Part shown: in pieces, positions 1 to 13,528 of the stretch
Layout: the number at the start of each line of letters is the position of its first letter
Numbering within the stretch: position 1 is the first letter of the stretch
Assembly (NCBI RefSeq): GCF_036417845.1
Contig: NC_089991.1
Location: 13,981,001 to 14,045,000 of the forward strand
Direction of reading: 5' to 3'
DNA: 64,000 nt
Source of the DNA: Apteryx mantelli
Lineage: Eukaryota > Chordata > Aves > Apterygiformes > Apterygidae
Position numbers and translations under genes: made by a program
The notes under the pieces: generated by a model
The model's input: only the letters and a program-made list of their open reading frames with translations
What the model was told of the DNA's origin: nothing
The model's database searches: none

Positions 1-3000
1 ATTCAAAAAGGCAAACAGCAGCATTAAAAACTAATTGCTGAGTGTTGTATAAGGAAGGAAAAAAAAAGTGACAACACCTTATTAATTCACACTGCGTAAC
101 TCAGAGGAAAGAAGGAATGATGGAAATCAAACTCAAAACATAAACAGTTACATTTTTCAAGCAAAAGTTTGAAATTTGCCTTCACTGTTTTTCTATAAAA
201 CATCTAGATACCTACAGAGAAATACAGAGAGAGGATGAAAGGGTCATTTACAGGCGAGCAAGCCTTAGAGCACATAAGCTGCGCCAATGAAATGTTTTCC
301 AATGTGAAACATCCCCTTTTCTACAGCAAAGGGAGCACTGTGAGTTATTGGTTATTATTATCACAAACAAGCTCCACAGTAAGTTTCAGATGTCTTTCCT
401 GGAATCTCATGCAAAATCCTAGTCCCCATATCTGGAACCAACTTGTTCAAAGTCCTGCCATGCTAAATAGGTGGGCTGCAGAAAGAAATTCTCCTTTCTA
501 GCAAGACGCGGTTTCTAGTTGTTCACCTCTGGGTTCTCAGCGAGACATCTGTCTGGATCATGTCTTGAGAGTACGCATCAAGTCCCCCACACCATCAGAT
601 CAGCCTGACTTAAGCCTGAAATGATATGTCTTAAAGTATGTCCCTTCTTCACAGTAACGGGTGTTACCTTGCAGCCAATCCAAAGGTATTCAAACACAAT
701 AGGCAGTTTTTTGCTGCCTTTCCCTGGAGTATCAGCTCAGGGAATGAAACACAGCGAGAAGATCTCTCTGCTTCTGGATGCTAATCCAAGTTCTTTGGAG
801 GCTCAGCTGTCCTAATACCATTTTAGAAGAAAAACAGATGCTCTGAAGATCCCTTACTGAAACTGAATTCTGACCAGTTTGTAGTGTACTCTTTGCTAAA
901 TGTTGAGCTGTGAAGAACAACTGATTTTCTTGACAGCTAAATCCATACAGGAGACTTTAGAAAAGCTTTTAGTATGACTGGCATATGTTGCAACTTCATT
1001 TTAAACTCAGTAAAATATGTGTAACAGTTTCAGTGGCAGACAACAGTGTCATCCTTAATACTAAACTACTACAGAAAATTGCTTTATCATTGTTAAAGAT
1101 GGATTTCATATAGTCCGATACTGAAAATAGCTTAGCTACAGGAAACCAAATCATTTCTAGTGTAGTTACAAACATTTCAATAGCCTCCCTTCTCTCCCAG
1201 GAGAGGAGAGATTCTGTTAGCTATATTGCTGATGATATTAAATTCTTCTCTTTCAAAAAAGATATGTAACTCAATTGATTTATGGAAAAGATCTTCAGTG
1301 AAACGCAGCAGCTCTACAACCATAGAGCTTCCTTGCTTGTAACAGCACGTCTGAGTGGTGCTATCCTCTTACCATATACTAAGCACCCTAAAGCTGATGT
1401 AGACATGGTGTAAAAATGTAGTTTTACTAGTAGTGTGTCATAATAAACTTCTCTAGTATTTTGACCCTATTAACTTATGCTGTTCCTATTGACTTAAACT
1501 GTTTCAGCCTTTACAGAAGTTAGATAAATCACTGTTTGTGAAGAAGACAAAAGCAAATGAATGTTCACATGGTATTTTGCCAATAAGTCTTTTTAACTAG
1601 ATTTTGTATTTATGTAAATAGCTTATTTAGAAAAATCTAGCACAGTCATAATACATCTGACTCAGAATACTGAATAACATATTTTGATTAGTTTGAAAAC
1701 CAAACTAATTCTTTCTGTGATGTTTTTCTCCATTCACTCCCATGACCTCATCCTGATATTCAAAATAATATTTTCCCACAGGTCAGGAGATACAAAAATA
1801 AAAATATTTCCACAGACGCAAGTTGAAACCATTTCAATGCCTATACCTCACTTCAGAGACGTGCTCCAACTGAAGCTTGCACTAATCATTAAAACACAGC
1901 AAAGACACTCTAGTTGTTTCCAGCTGTTTGAAGAACAAACGCAAACTCCTATCTTAGGTTCACCGTATTGGCAGGCATACTGGTAGGGAAACATGGAGTG
2001 AAACAGTGAATTAAAAAGCTATTTGACTCTTCAGGTGACTTCCTAATGTTTCCTGAAGTGTTTCTGGCAGCTAATCCTTTGATATCTTGTTCAGGTTTGG
2101 GTAGAGAAAAAGCTAAGACTGCTCACTATTTCCTTGCAGTTACCGAAACCATTTCAAATACAGCTAATTATTAAAAGCAGATCTTTTGTTCTTTGGCATA
2201 TTTGTCAGAAACAATATATTTTGCACATGGTAGATCTGTGAAGTTTCTCTCTCAGTGACATCTGCATTGAATCTGACCATTTTACCAAGCTAACAGATGA
2301 TTTTTCTGTTAGCTCTGTCAACAGCACAGCAACATGCAACATAAAGCGATTGCTATCACAAGCGGCAAGACTTCTCCCTGCCAAGGGACGATGGTTTGGA
2401 GGGAGCAGCCTTTAGAAATACATCATTAGCAAAGCTTCTGTAGGTCCCTTGATGCCACTAGTCCAAGAAATAGCACGTGGGCAATGAACTTCTACAAAGG
2501 TCATGAGATATCTGTGGGTTTACAGGCCAAAGCCAGCTTCTCTTCCTATTCAACAAGGGTCAAGCAAATCCCAAAGGAAATGACTGACATGTGTTGCCTA
2601 GAGCTATTAACTTGTACTATTAATCCACCTCTAGTTTTATCCTTTCTCCCACATAGCGTCTCAATTTTATACAGAATTATTATAGTATTTTGATCTCTAA
2701 GGATTTCATTCATTCAAATAAAGCCAGACTGAGGGGAGACAGCTCTGTTAGATAAGGAAGAAACATCCAGTAACTCTTAGCCACAAGCAGGAAGAGCGTT
2801 TGGAATTGTCCTTTCTTCCACTTAGATTTCTTTTAAAAAGCTAGGCGCTGCTGGTTCCTGGGATTTCAAAGATGCGCTTGTTGTTTTAGGTATGGCTTTT
2901 GAAGTTAATGACACACACTGGAGAAAGATAGACACTAAGTAAAAGATTCTAGCTGTGTAAAGAGAAATTAATCAGAAAAAGGCTGGCAGCATTCCTTGAC

Positions 3001-3799
3001 AGATGAGCCTTGAAAACTAGGAAGCGTTCCACAGCAAATCTGCCCTACTCACAATAGATCAGGCTCACTGAAGCCAGTAAGTTTCTCTGCTGCCTGCAAT
3101 AAGCACTATATTAGCCCTAATAGTCACATCCAGCATCTGTTACCCAAGGGAAAAGCCTCCCTGAACGCAGCACCTTCATAAGATGAGACTAGCTTCATAA
3201 ACACCTAATAACATGTAAAATATTTTGAACACATGCACTGTTTCTCAAATCAAAATACTAAAAGCAGAGAGGACTCACCCTTCCCCATCAGCAAGGATGT
3301 CCATCCAGCCCCCTGTCCTGCCCGACAATAGCTAACACCACCTCAGGTGCCAGACCTGTTAATCAGCCAGGTGGAGTCAATTTGAGGAAAATCTCTCCTG
3401 ACCCCTGACAGCTGGGCTATGGTGTGAGCCAGGACCTATGGTGAGGGTTTCTAGCCTTCCAAATCTCTGCTTTTTCCTTCCAGTATAGTGGTCACTATTA
3501 CTCTGTCATTTCCCATTATCATTATACTCCATTTACAAAAACTGGCTAAAGTCTAACCCATGCTGCTCTTACGTATTTGAAGATGTGAGAACTGCCTGTG
3601 GGAACAACAGTGCACTCCTGCTCTCAGACCTCTCCTGCTTCTTGTTACATGCAGGAGAGAAACCCATTTCCGGCTATCACTCTCAGCCTAGTATTTCCAT
3701 CGACAGTGATGTCAGAGCAAGATGCCAGGTTGTTCTCACAGTTGAGAGCTCAGTTTCATATCCTTTGACACAGATGCTATTATGCCACTATGAAAAGCT
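1..3799. other. Upstream gene-free flank, no feature recognised
   Basis: AT-rich non-coding DNA. All open frames are short (at most about 100 codons), have no recognisable domain and lack a consistent splice context. I see no RNA gene and no clear repeat. In the human genome the region upstream of ADRA1B is a long gene-poor interval toward IL12B, so an empty flank is expected here; that comparison is from general knowledge. Confidence 0.6.
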
Positions 3800-3802
3800 T
3801 AA

Positions 3803-3912
3803 CATCTAAACTGAGGTACAGAAAGATGCAGTGACTTACCTCAAAGCTGCAAATCAGGTTCATGGTTTAGGCTACAGATTTAATCCTGGACCTGACTCTG
3901 AGTCTTTCATGA
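3803..3912 (-). repeat. MIR-like (CORE-type) SINE relic
   Basis: Read on the + strand the block runs through the familiar reverse-complement MIR order: an 'aaactgaggtacagaaag' segment, then 'cagtgacttacctcaaagctgcaaatcagg', then a gap to 'atttaatcctggacctgactctgagtc'. This corresponds to the MIR segments '...aaactgaggcacagagag', 'gtgacttgcccaaggtcac', and 'tttgaacccaggcagtctgactccagagtc'. Spacing and order both agree, so the element lies on the minus strand. It is diverged, as expected for an amniote-age SINE. Confidence 0.7.
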
Positions 3913-4639
3913 TAATTACTAATCCCCATTTCCTCAGCTTAAAATATATACACTGAAAATTAAGTTAAAAGGAAATTAATTTCAATTGCAAAGTCAAACT
4001 CCTGAAGCTTAGAAAATGCCACATCTATTGCTGTTCAGCCTAACTGTTTCTTTCTTTGTTCATTCAGTTTGAAAACTGAATGAGGTAAGGGTATCTGTTA
4101 AAAATAACATTTAATTGCTTCCAAGTAATTATGATAGAATGATAACTCCTACTATGTTTGCTGGGTTGCTGTACATGTAATAGAGATGCATTAAAGGGAA
4201 AATTCAGCCCACCTCATCCTTTTTAATTTGTTCTTCTTAGGAACCCCTATTTCATGAATTGTGCCAAAGAGGAAAAGTGGGAAGCTGGGAATACAGTGGG
4301 TGTATTCTACTGGCGAGTCTACCTAAATCAGGTGTGGGCCTTCTTTATCCTTATACCCTTCACTGCAGTACATACTGCTTCTGACCTTAGGGGAGGGGGA
4401 TCCAGGTCTGTGTCTAGTTTCAGCGTCTGTAGTTATCAACCTGCCAATATTGTCTTGGAGAAGACAAGTGAGAGAAGAGTATTCATGGTTTTTAACTTTT
4501 AGTAACACAGCTAAACCAGAACTGCCTGGGAGAATGAAAGACGCAAGGCCTTTCACCCTGCTGAATGTCAAACCTCATCTGAAAACAATGGCGATGTTAG
4601 GAAACCTCTCAAAAATAAAAACAGGTTGCAAGAATACTT

Positions 4640-4697
4640 CTGTAATCAAAACTGCCAGTAACATCCTGTAATCAAGATGCTGATAACATCCTGTAGC
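4640..4697. repeat. Imperfect 26-bp tandem duplication
   Basis: A unit beginning 'ctgtaatcaa' and ending 'aacatc' occurs at 4640-4665 and again at 4666-4690, with a partial third start ('ctgtag') after it. The copies differ by a few substitutions and one base in length. This looks like a local replication-slippage duplication. Confidence 0.75.
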
Positions 4698-6413
4698 ACT
4701 GCCTCAGGGAGAGGGCTGGAGAATGGTAGTGAATAATTGTACAGCCAGGATGGGCCTCCCAACCTGCCCCAGAGGCATTCAGGGATGCACTTCAACACGT
4801 GTAACAGGGCAATCTGCTCCCCTGATAGACGCAGATCTAGGTGAGTGCCAGAGGAGGCCTCTTGGGCCATCCGCAAAGAAGCCAGCACTGAAAAAGTTGT
4901 AGGAAAGCAAAGGAGTTTCCATGGGTTACACTTTTCCATGCCCCCACCCCAGGCTTTCTCAGAGGAGCCCTCAAGATGAAGGGCAGCAGGCAGCACAGTT
5001 ATCACTTGGGTCCGTTGTTCTGGGAAACTGAATCCAGCTCAAACACTATAATCAGGGCACCTCTGCTTAGAGAGAGAAAAATTTAACCTCCCCACCCCCA
5101 GGCTGTAGTCCTTCTTCATCACCAGTACACTATCTGCCTCTAACACTGACTCTTACTTGTGTCATATGCTAAGAGTCCCAAAATCTTGGAATCGTTTTCA
5201 CTTTTCCCAGATACTGTCTTGGCATCAGCAGAGGATTCCAGGATGTTGTAGTCATTTATCATTCTTAACTGATCAACAGTGGATACCAAATGTTATTCCT
5301 CACAATTGGCTAAAATTCTGCACTCCATTCTCACTTGTAAAACAAGCATTTAACTGCATTTTTACCCTTCTGGCCTTATGTCATGACGCTGAGAAAGAAG
5401 ATCCTATTCTAGGAAAAGGAATTTTGCAGTGAACTTTAAGCTATTCTGACCACAAATTTGTAGACAGTTATTGCTCCATGCAACCACAAAACACTAACCA
5501 AATTTATTTTAATAAAATGTTCATTAAATTGCTATTAGATAAAACCCAGAACATCAGTACCTCTGTCAAACTATCTGCTATGAGTCTGTTGAAAATTCCT
5601 CTAAGTAACAACCCATCATACTCATAATCCAATCCATAAATGTCTAAATAAGAAGTGGAGGAGAACGATGAATCAGAAACAGAAGACCGTAGAAATAGCA
5701 GCACTCAGGCTGTGAGTTGCGCTGGAAGTCTCCTCATCAGACATAAATCATAGCTGTGTTAAACCAGCTTGATGCAGACATGACTTGACTGGAGTAATAG
5801 GAAAACAAACAGTAGTCATTACAGCACAAAATGGGTAAAAGGCATAAATGAAACAATGTCTGGAGAAGCTCAACCTCAGGGGGGTAATAAACAAACTAAT
5901 TTCATTAAATAATGTTTGAAGCTTTAGGAAAGGAAGCAAGAGACAGTTTATAAGTTATAGGAACAAATGGTTGAAGTAACACTGTTGTTTTTTTCTGGCA
6001 CCACTTTTTAAATAACCCCAACTTCTGCCAGCCTTCCCACATGTGCTCGGAAAGCTATCATTGCCTCACGACCTCAGGAAACAAGCGCTCCACGCTCTAA
6101 TTCCAGTATTTCTAGTTCTAGTTCTAGAATCTGTGGAGCCTGTTTGATGGTTTCATTCAAAGTGCATCTGATTTTGTTGTCCAGGATGCTGACACTGCTA
6201 ATTTAGAGGAGGGAATACACAGAAGTGAGCAGCATTACAGCTGAGATTATACATGCTTAGTTATCCTTGGGTTCAGCCTTCAAAACACACTTGTCAGATA
6301 GGAAAATCAATACAATTCAAACTTCTAATGTGATTAATACAGCACTAAGGGCCTGTTCCCACTCCAGGCTTAACAACATCCCCACATATGGCACTAGGTC
6401 CAGACCCTAACTG

Positions 6414-6472
6414 AGGTCAAGTCAGACAGTGATTTGAAGTCAAGTTAGATTTGAAGTCAAGTCAGACAGATT
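6414..6472. repeat. Short minisatellite, 17-bp unit
   Basis: The unit 'gatttgaagtcaagtta' (6431-6447) is followed directly by 'gatttgaagtcaagtca' (6448-6464). It is flanked by partial copies carrying 'aggtcaagtcagacag' on the left and 'gacagattt' on the right. About three degenerate copies are present. Confidence 0.75.
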
Positions 6473-9400
6473 TCTGCCTTGTGCAATCATTCTCTTTCTA
6501 TGTGTCCATGCAATCTCCCAGGCTGCCACAGTATCAGTGTGCCCACAGACTCAGATTGAGAGGCCCTGGACTCAGATTTTGCCTAAATAGCTACGGGCAT
6601 GTAGCTCTGATCTGGCAGGTTGGCCCACTCCGATGTGGCTCGATGAATACAGGCAGGTCACGGGAATGGGGACTACTCCTCACTGTGAGACAGGTGACAC
6701 TTTCAGAGGATCATGTTCTCTGGGGCTCTGATTTTTGCAGATGCCAAGCTCCTCTCCATCCAGATATTCTGTGTAGGTAGAAGAAATCTGAGGCTCTACA
6801 CTTTTTATATCCTATGAGCCTGCCAACCAGAAATCTTAAGGCTTTTGCAGAGCACCTCTTTCAGCAGCATTGGCAGAGTTATTGAAAATATTTCTTGTTT
6901 TTTGGCTAGCCTTCCTCAGCAGGTCTGAGGGTCAATCAGCTGAAATCCCCAGCTAGACTCAAGTAGCATGCTTAGCAAATCCCTCTGAAATATGGGAAGG
7001 TTCATCAACTGTTAAACCAAGCAAACAGCACTCTGCACCATATCCTCTGGATCAACGCAAATGAAACAGACCATTTTGGAGATATTCGGCTGAATTTAAG
7101 TTCTGCTTCTGTCAAACCAAGTAAGTCATCAGCGTATCTACAGATGACATAGCATGTTATCATTACTTAAACCTCTAGGAAACATGGGACAGCTGGCATA
7201 ATGCTTAACAAAAATAAATATTATGACATGAAATGCTAATGTTGCTTCTTATTTTAACATTAATATTGCTTTGCATATACTCATCCAAGTCTGGGAGGCA
7301 GGAGATATATATGTATATCTCTTAAAGGATGTAAGGATATGCTGAGTAACAAAAACTTAGCAGAAATGATGGAACAGAGTGACAGGACAAAGAATGAACT
7401 TTCAGTCTTCTTCACTTGTCACTAAACAGTGCATAGCAAAATTAAACTGATTTTTTTGAAAAGTATTTTGAGGTACACAAAAGAAGCTACCATGTATATG
7501 GTGTAGTGCTAATGTTATATCTGAATGTTGTTTTAGTAATTCTTTACATTTATTATCATATCTACATTCATGTAGTGTAATGCGATTTCTTTGACATCTA
7601 TGAACAGGAGCACAGAGGAGCACTGATGTTTTATTCATACAGATTCTTTTTTTCTTGTCTCCTATCTATGTAGAATTTAGGAGCAATATTGAAATCATCA
7701 TATGCAGATGAAACATTGCATCTGCATATAGATGGGCTCAGAGAGATGAACAACCCAGGTTCCAAAACCATCCTCTGATCAAGGGTGCTTCCTATTTAGG
7801 AAGCTGTAGAGATAGTGACTCTAGTCAAAACATGAGGTTTGCATATAATAACAATTATGGCGTCATGTTCTTTAATTTGTCTAATACAGTTGTTTTAATG
7901 ATTTTATTGGTAGCAGCTGAACCTGCTATATTCAATAAATGCTATTCAAGTTAGCCAATTGCTCTCATATAGGTGGCAATAAAGAATAGAGGAATGAAGC
8001 ATACTTCTACACGACATAAATGATAGTCATAAGTAAATAGCATTGTTGTTTACTCCCAGTTGTTAAAAGACTTTGCCCTTTATGATGATCAACTTCATTA
8101 AGCTTACCATCATTCTGCTAACTAAATATTGGTTTTTTCCAGATAAGGCAGCAAGAAAAACAGTTAACACATAACAAGACCACTTTTCTCCTTAAAATGC
8201 ATTTTAAATGTAAAAATTATTTTCATTATTTATTTTAGTGTGTGGCTAGATAACATTTATGAGTAGAACAGAAACTAATGTAGACCAATTATTTAGTTGA
8301 AGATACTGTGTTCAATTAACTAATTTCATATATGCAGGAGTAAAACATTATTTTCAATAAATAGGATAAGTCCATTTGCTGTAGAAAACAGTATATTCTT
8401 TCTAAGAGATAAAAGTACACTAATGAGATCTATTTTTCCTATGAAAGTGTTTTCAGCTAAGATACTAAAGATCAAAGAGGCAAAGAAAAGCTTTGTGTGT
8501 TCTGAAATGGAGGGTGAGTTTGACTTGTGCAAAATGTGGCTATGTATAAAAAGAAAATAACACTCAAATGGGTGTAATGATAGCATCACAGCAAAAATGA
8601 AATAGCTGATAAAAAAGGTTTTCACTATTGATTTGTTCTGCAGTGAAACATTTTATTTTTGACACCAGTAGTTCTTTTTGTTCAGTAAATTAAAAAATTA
8701 ATTCCATGAAATTTCCATTTACTTACAGGGCTAATGTTTTACCTGGAAAATGGGAGACTATTATGCAGTTATAAAAGTCCTTAGATAGATAAAGAATACA
8801 TTTATGATGAGTGTCCATAATCCCAATATCAAGGAATAATCAGGCTTTGGCATAAATTACTCTAAATACAGTTATACATCTCAAAGCAAAATTAGAAGTA
8901 TGGGATTGTACTGCTATTTGTGAGAATGCCACGAATTTAAGCCACATCTTGTCATTTTCAGAAGATCACTTTAGGTCAGACAGCTCTAAATCACCGCTGC
9001 CAAAGCTCTGGTTCTCCATATCCAAGCCAACAGCGATTAAGCTGACAGCCACGGCCTTTCAGCTAAACTTTCACTCACTTACTAACCAGGGAAGAGCAGC
9101 AAATTGTAACCAGACTAACTCCAGCACTCGTTTCAGCAGTTTCATTACAGTCCAGTTCCCTATGAATAAATGCCACCAAGGTGAATTTTACCAAACTATT
9201 GTTCATTTTAATTTCATTGGAAAAACATGATAGAATAAATAATAAGCCAATTAAAATAAGTCCATTATGCTATCATGAAGATCTGTTCCTGTCTGTGTCC
9301 CTGCATAGCACTTTCTAAACTTGTAATAACTTCAATCTAATGCAGTCCTACATATCCAGAATATGTTCAGTTTGGCTTTTTTCAGCTGCATGAATTTAAA

Positions 9401-11883
9401 AAACCCACTGTCTTAAATATATTTGCTAAGGATGTATGTTTTGTGAATATGTGCTTATTAATGTTTGCAAAGTACTTTCAGACTCTTGACTAATAAGGGC
9501 AAATACCAGCTCAGGAGATGCAAAGTTTCAGAAATTCTGAATGTGCCTTTAGAGTCATGAAAATGTGATGAGGTCCCACACTCACACCTCTCCAAAAATG
9601 TCAAAATCAAACATAATCACTGTACAATATTTAATAATCTTTTTTGTTATTGTTTTTAGTATAAATTCACACATGGATCCGCAAATTATACCATGTTTCT
9701 GCTTCCTACCTCACAACTTATAATAAGGAACTTTTCAGACAATTAACCTGCTGCCCCTCTTAATTTGCTGAACACATGACCGCAGTTGCTTGCTCTAGTG
9801 CTTCCCTGGCTACTGTAGGCATGGTGCCTGGGCCGTCATTTAAAACTGGAGATATTAGAAGGATTGTTGTTAGACCTTCAGCAACAACAAAGCACAAATT
9901 AATGGGCCATCAGAAGTTTCCCACCAGAGGAGTGAGGATTTCTGTTAAACATCATCCTGCTGTGGCAGCTTCAGGGCTGCCTTGTTGGCATGCATAATTT
10001 AGTTGGTAAAGAAGAGATTTGGTTCAGTAGCACAATTTGTCATTTAAGGCCAACAACAGTTTCAAGGACTATCCACTACACCGGTTATTGCAATATACTT
10101 TTAACAGTGAGTTGCCATGGCTGAAGAAATCATTTGTCTTGGTATTGATTAGGAGAACCAGTGCACAGATATCATAAACACCCCTATGAACTTTTCTCTG
10201 AGAAAAAGTCTTTATTTTAAACTTTGCTTCTGTGCAAAGATCTCAGGAGAGTTGGGCACAGAACTACATTCCTGAACCACTCTCTTAAATTTAATAAAAA
10301 AATGGTATGCAGAAATGTTTTTAAGATTGTTTAACCATCGCTCTCCCATCTCTTTGGTGTACCTGTGCCATCAAAAAATATTCTGACTGACAGCTTCCTC
10401 CTCCTGTCCTGTGGAGGTAGGAACAGTCTGGAGCAAGAGAATCCCTGAAAACCTGCTCTCACTTTGGTGGCTGTGTCATGACCAAGAAAAGAGATGCTGG
10501 CAGGGGCTCCTCCTCACGAAATGACAGACTGCTGCTGTCAGGACACTCTGGACAACCTTATGGCAAACCTATCTGAGCAACAGCAGTGCCTGTCACTCTG
10601 CCTCTTGCTATGATCACAGCTCAGCAGTCTCCACCATCTCTGGAAGTGCCCACCAGCCCCCTTCCCTTACAGCCCTTCCCATATTCCTGGGGACACATAG
10701 CTATTAATCAAGCTCTATGACCTCTTCAGTCTTAAAGAAAGAAAGAAAAAAAAGCCCTAGTTTTCCCCATATTTGAGGTACAGCTAAACACTGAGCTAAG
10801 CATTATTAAGTTGCCAATCCAACATTTATTCTAGCCCTTCTGCAAGTAAGGTGGCAAGTGCATCTACTAGCCAGCTACAGCTACCCAAATGAAAGCATTC
10901 AAGGAACGGTGCCAGCCAGGAATAGGCAGGTAAAAAGGAGAAAACTGAGAGAAGGGAAATCTCCAGTCTCCTGATAACTATGGGAAAGAAGTGAAATATG
11001 AGAGCAATAGGGTGAGCAGTGGGATGTCCCACTTTCAAACAGGCAGAAGAGGAATTTGAATGCTGGTGTACCCGTAATTTAGGTGAATAACCTTGTCACA
11101 GGGCTATCTCCTGGTGGGCCTTTATCTCTCTAATATTGATCAGAATTTCAACCTGGCACTTAACAACAAGAAAAAGTTTAGCAAAATCTGCATGCTCCAA
11201 TGGAAAGTCTGGATTACAAAAATCTGAAAAGAATTTATAAAGATTTCAAAGAATTTCTGAAGAAAATCTGTTTCACTGGAAAATTCTGATCAGCATCTCT
11301 GTAAAACGTTTGCTAACCAGAGACACAGTTTAAGTTTTAGACATATGGACACAGCAATAAACAGTGAAAAAAATAGCTATTATCCACTACTTGGGAGTTA
11401 CCTTTATTTCTTTGCATTCATCACACTGCTGCTGTGAGCGAGACTTGTAGTTGGAGACGCATCATATATTCAGCAGCACTGAGATCACAGTGACGTGCAA
11501 AGCAAGGCAAGAGAATCACCCCTTCATCCTTTCCAAAAATACTCGTTACAGCCAGCAAGAGCATGCGCTGCAGCCGATCCATCCACTACCAAAAGACCCA
11601 AGCTGTATTTTCAACTGATCCATTTTTCCAAGACTGAAGGACATCACAGAGCCAGGTACATCACTGAAGTTCTCAGTTATTCATTTATTTTTAAACACTG
11701 ATGTTATTTCTCTCCGTAATAGCCTCAGAGTCACACAACAGAAGAACAGGCATTCACCCTGTTAGTATGCGTAAAAGGCTACACAGGCTCTCTGAAAGAT
11801 TCACTCTAGCAGAAGCAAAGACAGGAATCATGACTGTAAGTATAAACAGAAGAAAATCACACTTGTACTGAAGCGGGTCTGAG

Positions 11884-11918
11884 TGTATATATATGTATAT
11901 ATACATATATGTATATGT
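11884..11918. repeat. TA/TGTA microsatellite
   Basis: Alternating pyrimidine-purine run of TA with interspersed TG/CA steps, nearly self-complementary along its length. Confidence 0.85.
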
Positions 11919-12044
11919 AAATGGGAAGGGGGGAAAGCTTGCGTGTTCCATACAGTTATATTTTCCTCCTAGCTAATAATAATATCTTTCTGATATATCA
12001 TTTTCCAGCCAAATGCCTGAAGGTGTTTTACTTAAAAGAAGGGC

Positions 12045-12205
12045 ATCAGCATTTCCATGTGAAAGGCAGAAAAACTGAGGCACTGGGAGAGAGCATGACT
12101 TGTCTAAATTCACTCAGCAATCCATTAGAAGTGCTCAGACTAGAGCTACCATCTTCTCACGCTCAGGCCAGTGTCCTACCTGGTAGGCAACATTGCTTCT
12201 CCACA
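12045..12205 (-). repeat. MIR-like (CORE-type) SINE relic
   Basis: The + strand shows 'aaaactgaggcactgggaga', then 'catgacttgtctaaattcactcagcaa', then 'agtgctcagactagagctacc', then 'ctcaggccagtgtcctacc'. This is the order of a reverse-complemented MIR: poly-A-proximal 'gaaactgaggcacagaga', 'gtgacttgcccaaggtcacacagc', 'agtggcagagctgggat', and finally the tRNA-like head. The element therefore lies on the minus strand and spans much of a MIR unit, head included. Confidence 0.65.
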
Positions 12206-13500
12206 CAAGCCCCAGAGGTGGGGTGTATTAGCATATTAGTCTGCTAAGAACAGACCACAGCCCAAAGGCTGTTCTTCAATGTACATTATAGAACTGTTAA
12301 CTTGATAGCGCCTTGCTGTTGCATATACACACAGGCAAATCACTCACATAAAATCATGCAAGTCTTTGTCTTCATTAAATAGTATGTGTGACAGGAACTT
12401 TTCTCTTGTGCATCAGCTCTGGAGAAGTTCAGGATTTATTTTCTGGTTGCAGCTACTTTATGATGACAATCAAGATGATAGTGACAGATGTATTACACTG
12501 AGGCAGTCTGATTTGATGCTTGTAATTGTAAATACTTTTTGTCCCTGAATATATGTCAATAGATTTAAGGTAAATAACACTCTCTGAGGAGGTAAGACTG
12601 GAGAAAGACAGATACGGAGGTGAGATGCAGACCATAATATTCTGAATATTCTCCAGATTTGTATCTGTTTCTGTTCTAGATATCTACTGCACTGCTTAGA
12701 TGGAGATAGAGGCAATGAGTGAAATGCAACCTTTCTCCAAGGTATATTCCAAAACCTCTTGCAGGGCTCCACAGAACTAAAATCATCTTAGCTCTTCTAC
12801 AGTTTCACTGCTATAATGTGCTCATTTAATTTGTGATGGAAATAGCATATTTGAGTTATCATTATTCATTACTTTAGCTTCTCCTACAGTTTCGTTTGTC
12901 CTCCTGAAACTCTCCACTGAGTTCACTCAGGCTATAAATAAATTCTCTTGGGATCCTGGATCTTGCTTTCTGAACAAAAATTTCAGTGACTCATTCTCAT
13001 ACATAGTTTCTTCCAATATCTTCATCATGGGTGAATGTTCATGCTCATTCCAAAAGGTCAGAAGGAAAGAAGTCATGATTAGCTTCCTGTCTGAAGTAGG
13101 TCAGAATGCTCTTTCCTTAGATGTCCTTAAACTAAGGTGAGTTATTTTTTAACCAGAAACTGTTGGAGTAGTGTCTGGTTACAACTAAGTCTCCTTAAGC
13201 CACAGAATTGTAGGGCGATTCCTATCCAAAAAAGGAAAGTGGCTAATCAGAAGAGTGGTGCCATACTGACTGACAAGTCTAATGACTTCATTTGGCATCT
13301 CTAAGTTGTAAGCTAGTCGACGCCTTGTTGAATTGTTTTTTCTAATGGATATGTATGGTGCTGGAGTCAAGAACTGTCATTCTTACTTAGTACAAATATT
13401 AACCTAACAGACTTGGAATGGAAAAGGTCTCTAGAAGCACTGCCTAATGAGGACACAAATTATCCAACAGACACCCTGCATATCAGTTCATCAGCTGATT

Positions 13501-13528
13501 ATTTCTAAAGGATAATTTCTAAAGGATT
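13501..13528. repeat. 14-bp perfect tandem duplication
   Basis: The unit 'atttctaaaggata' at 13501-13514 is followed by 'atttctaaaggatt' at 13515-13528, one mismatch at the last base. Confidence 0.85.

Larger units (their letters stand above)
3913..12039. other. Gene-free upstream interval with small tandem duplications
   Basis: No gene, RNA or large mobile element recognised. It contains two small direct-repeat blocks (near 4640 and 6414) listed separately, an AT dinucleotide tract near 11884, and a candidate conserved-looking block at about 9776-10010. Open frames such as 4646-5005 (minus), 6451-6780 (plus) and 8326-8625 (minus) have no recognisable domain. Confidence 0.55.

Noticed and set aside
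8326-8625. 99-codon hydrophobic minus-strand frame
   Set aside because: AT-rich DNA favours Phe/Leu/Ile codons; no start context, splice sites or domain support a membrane protein.
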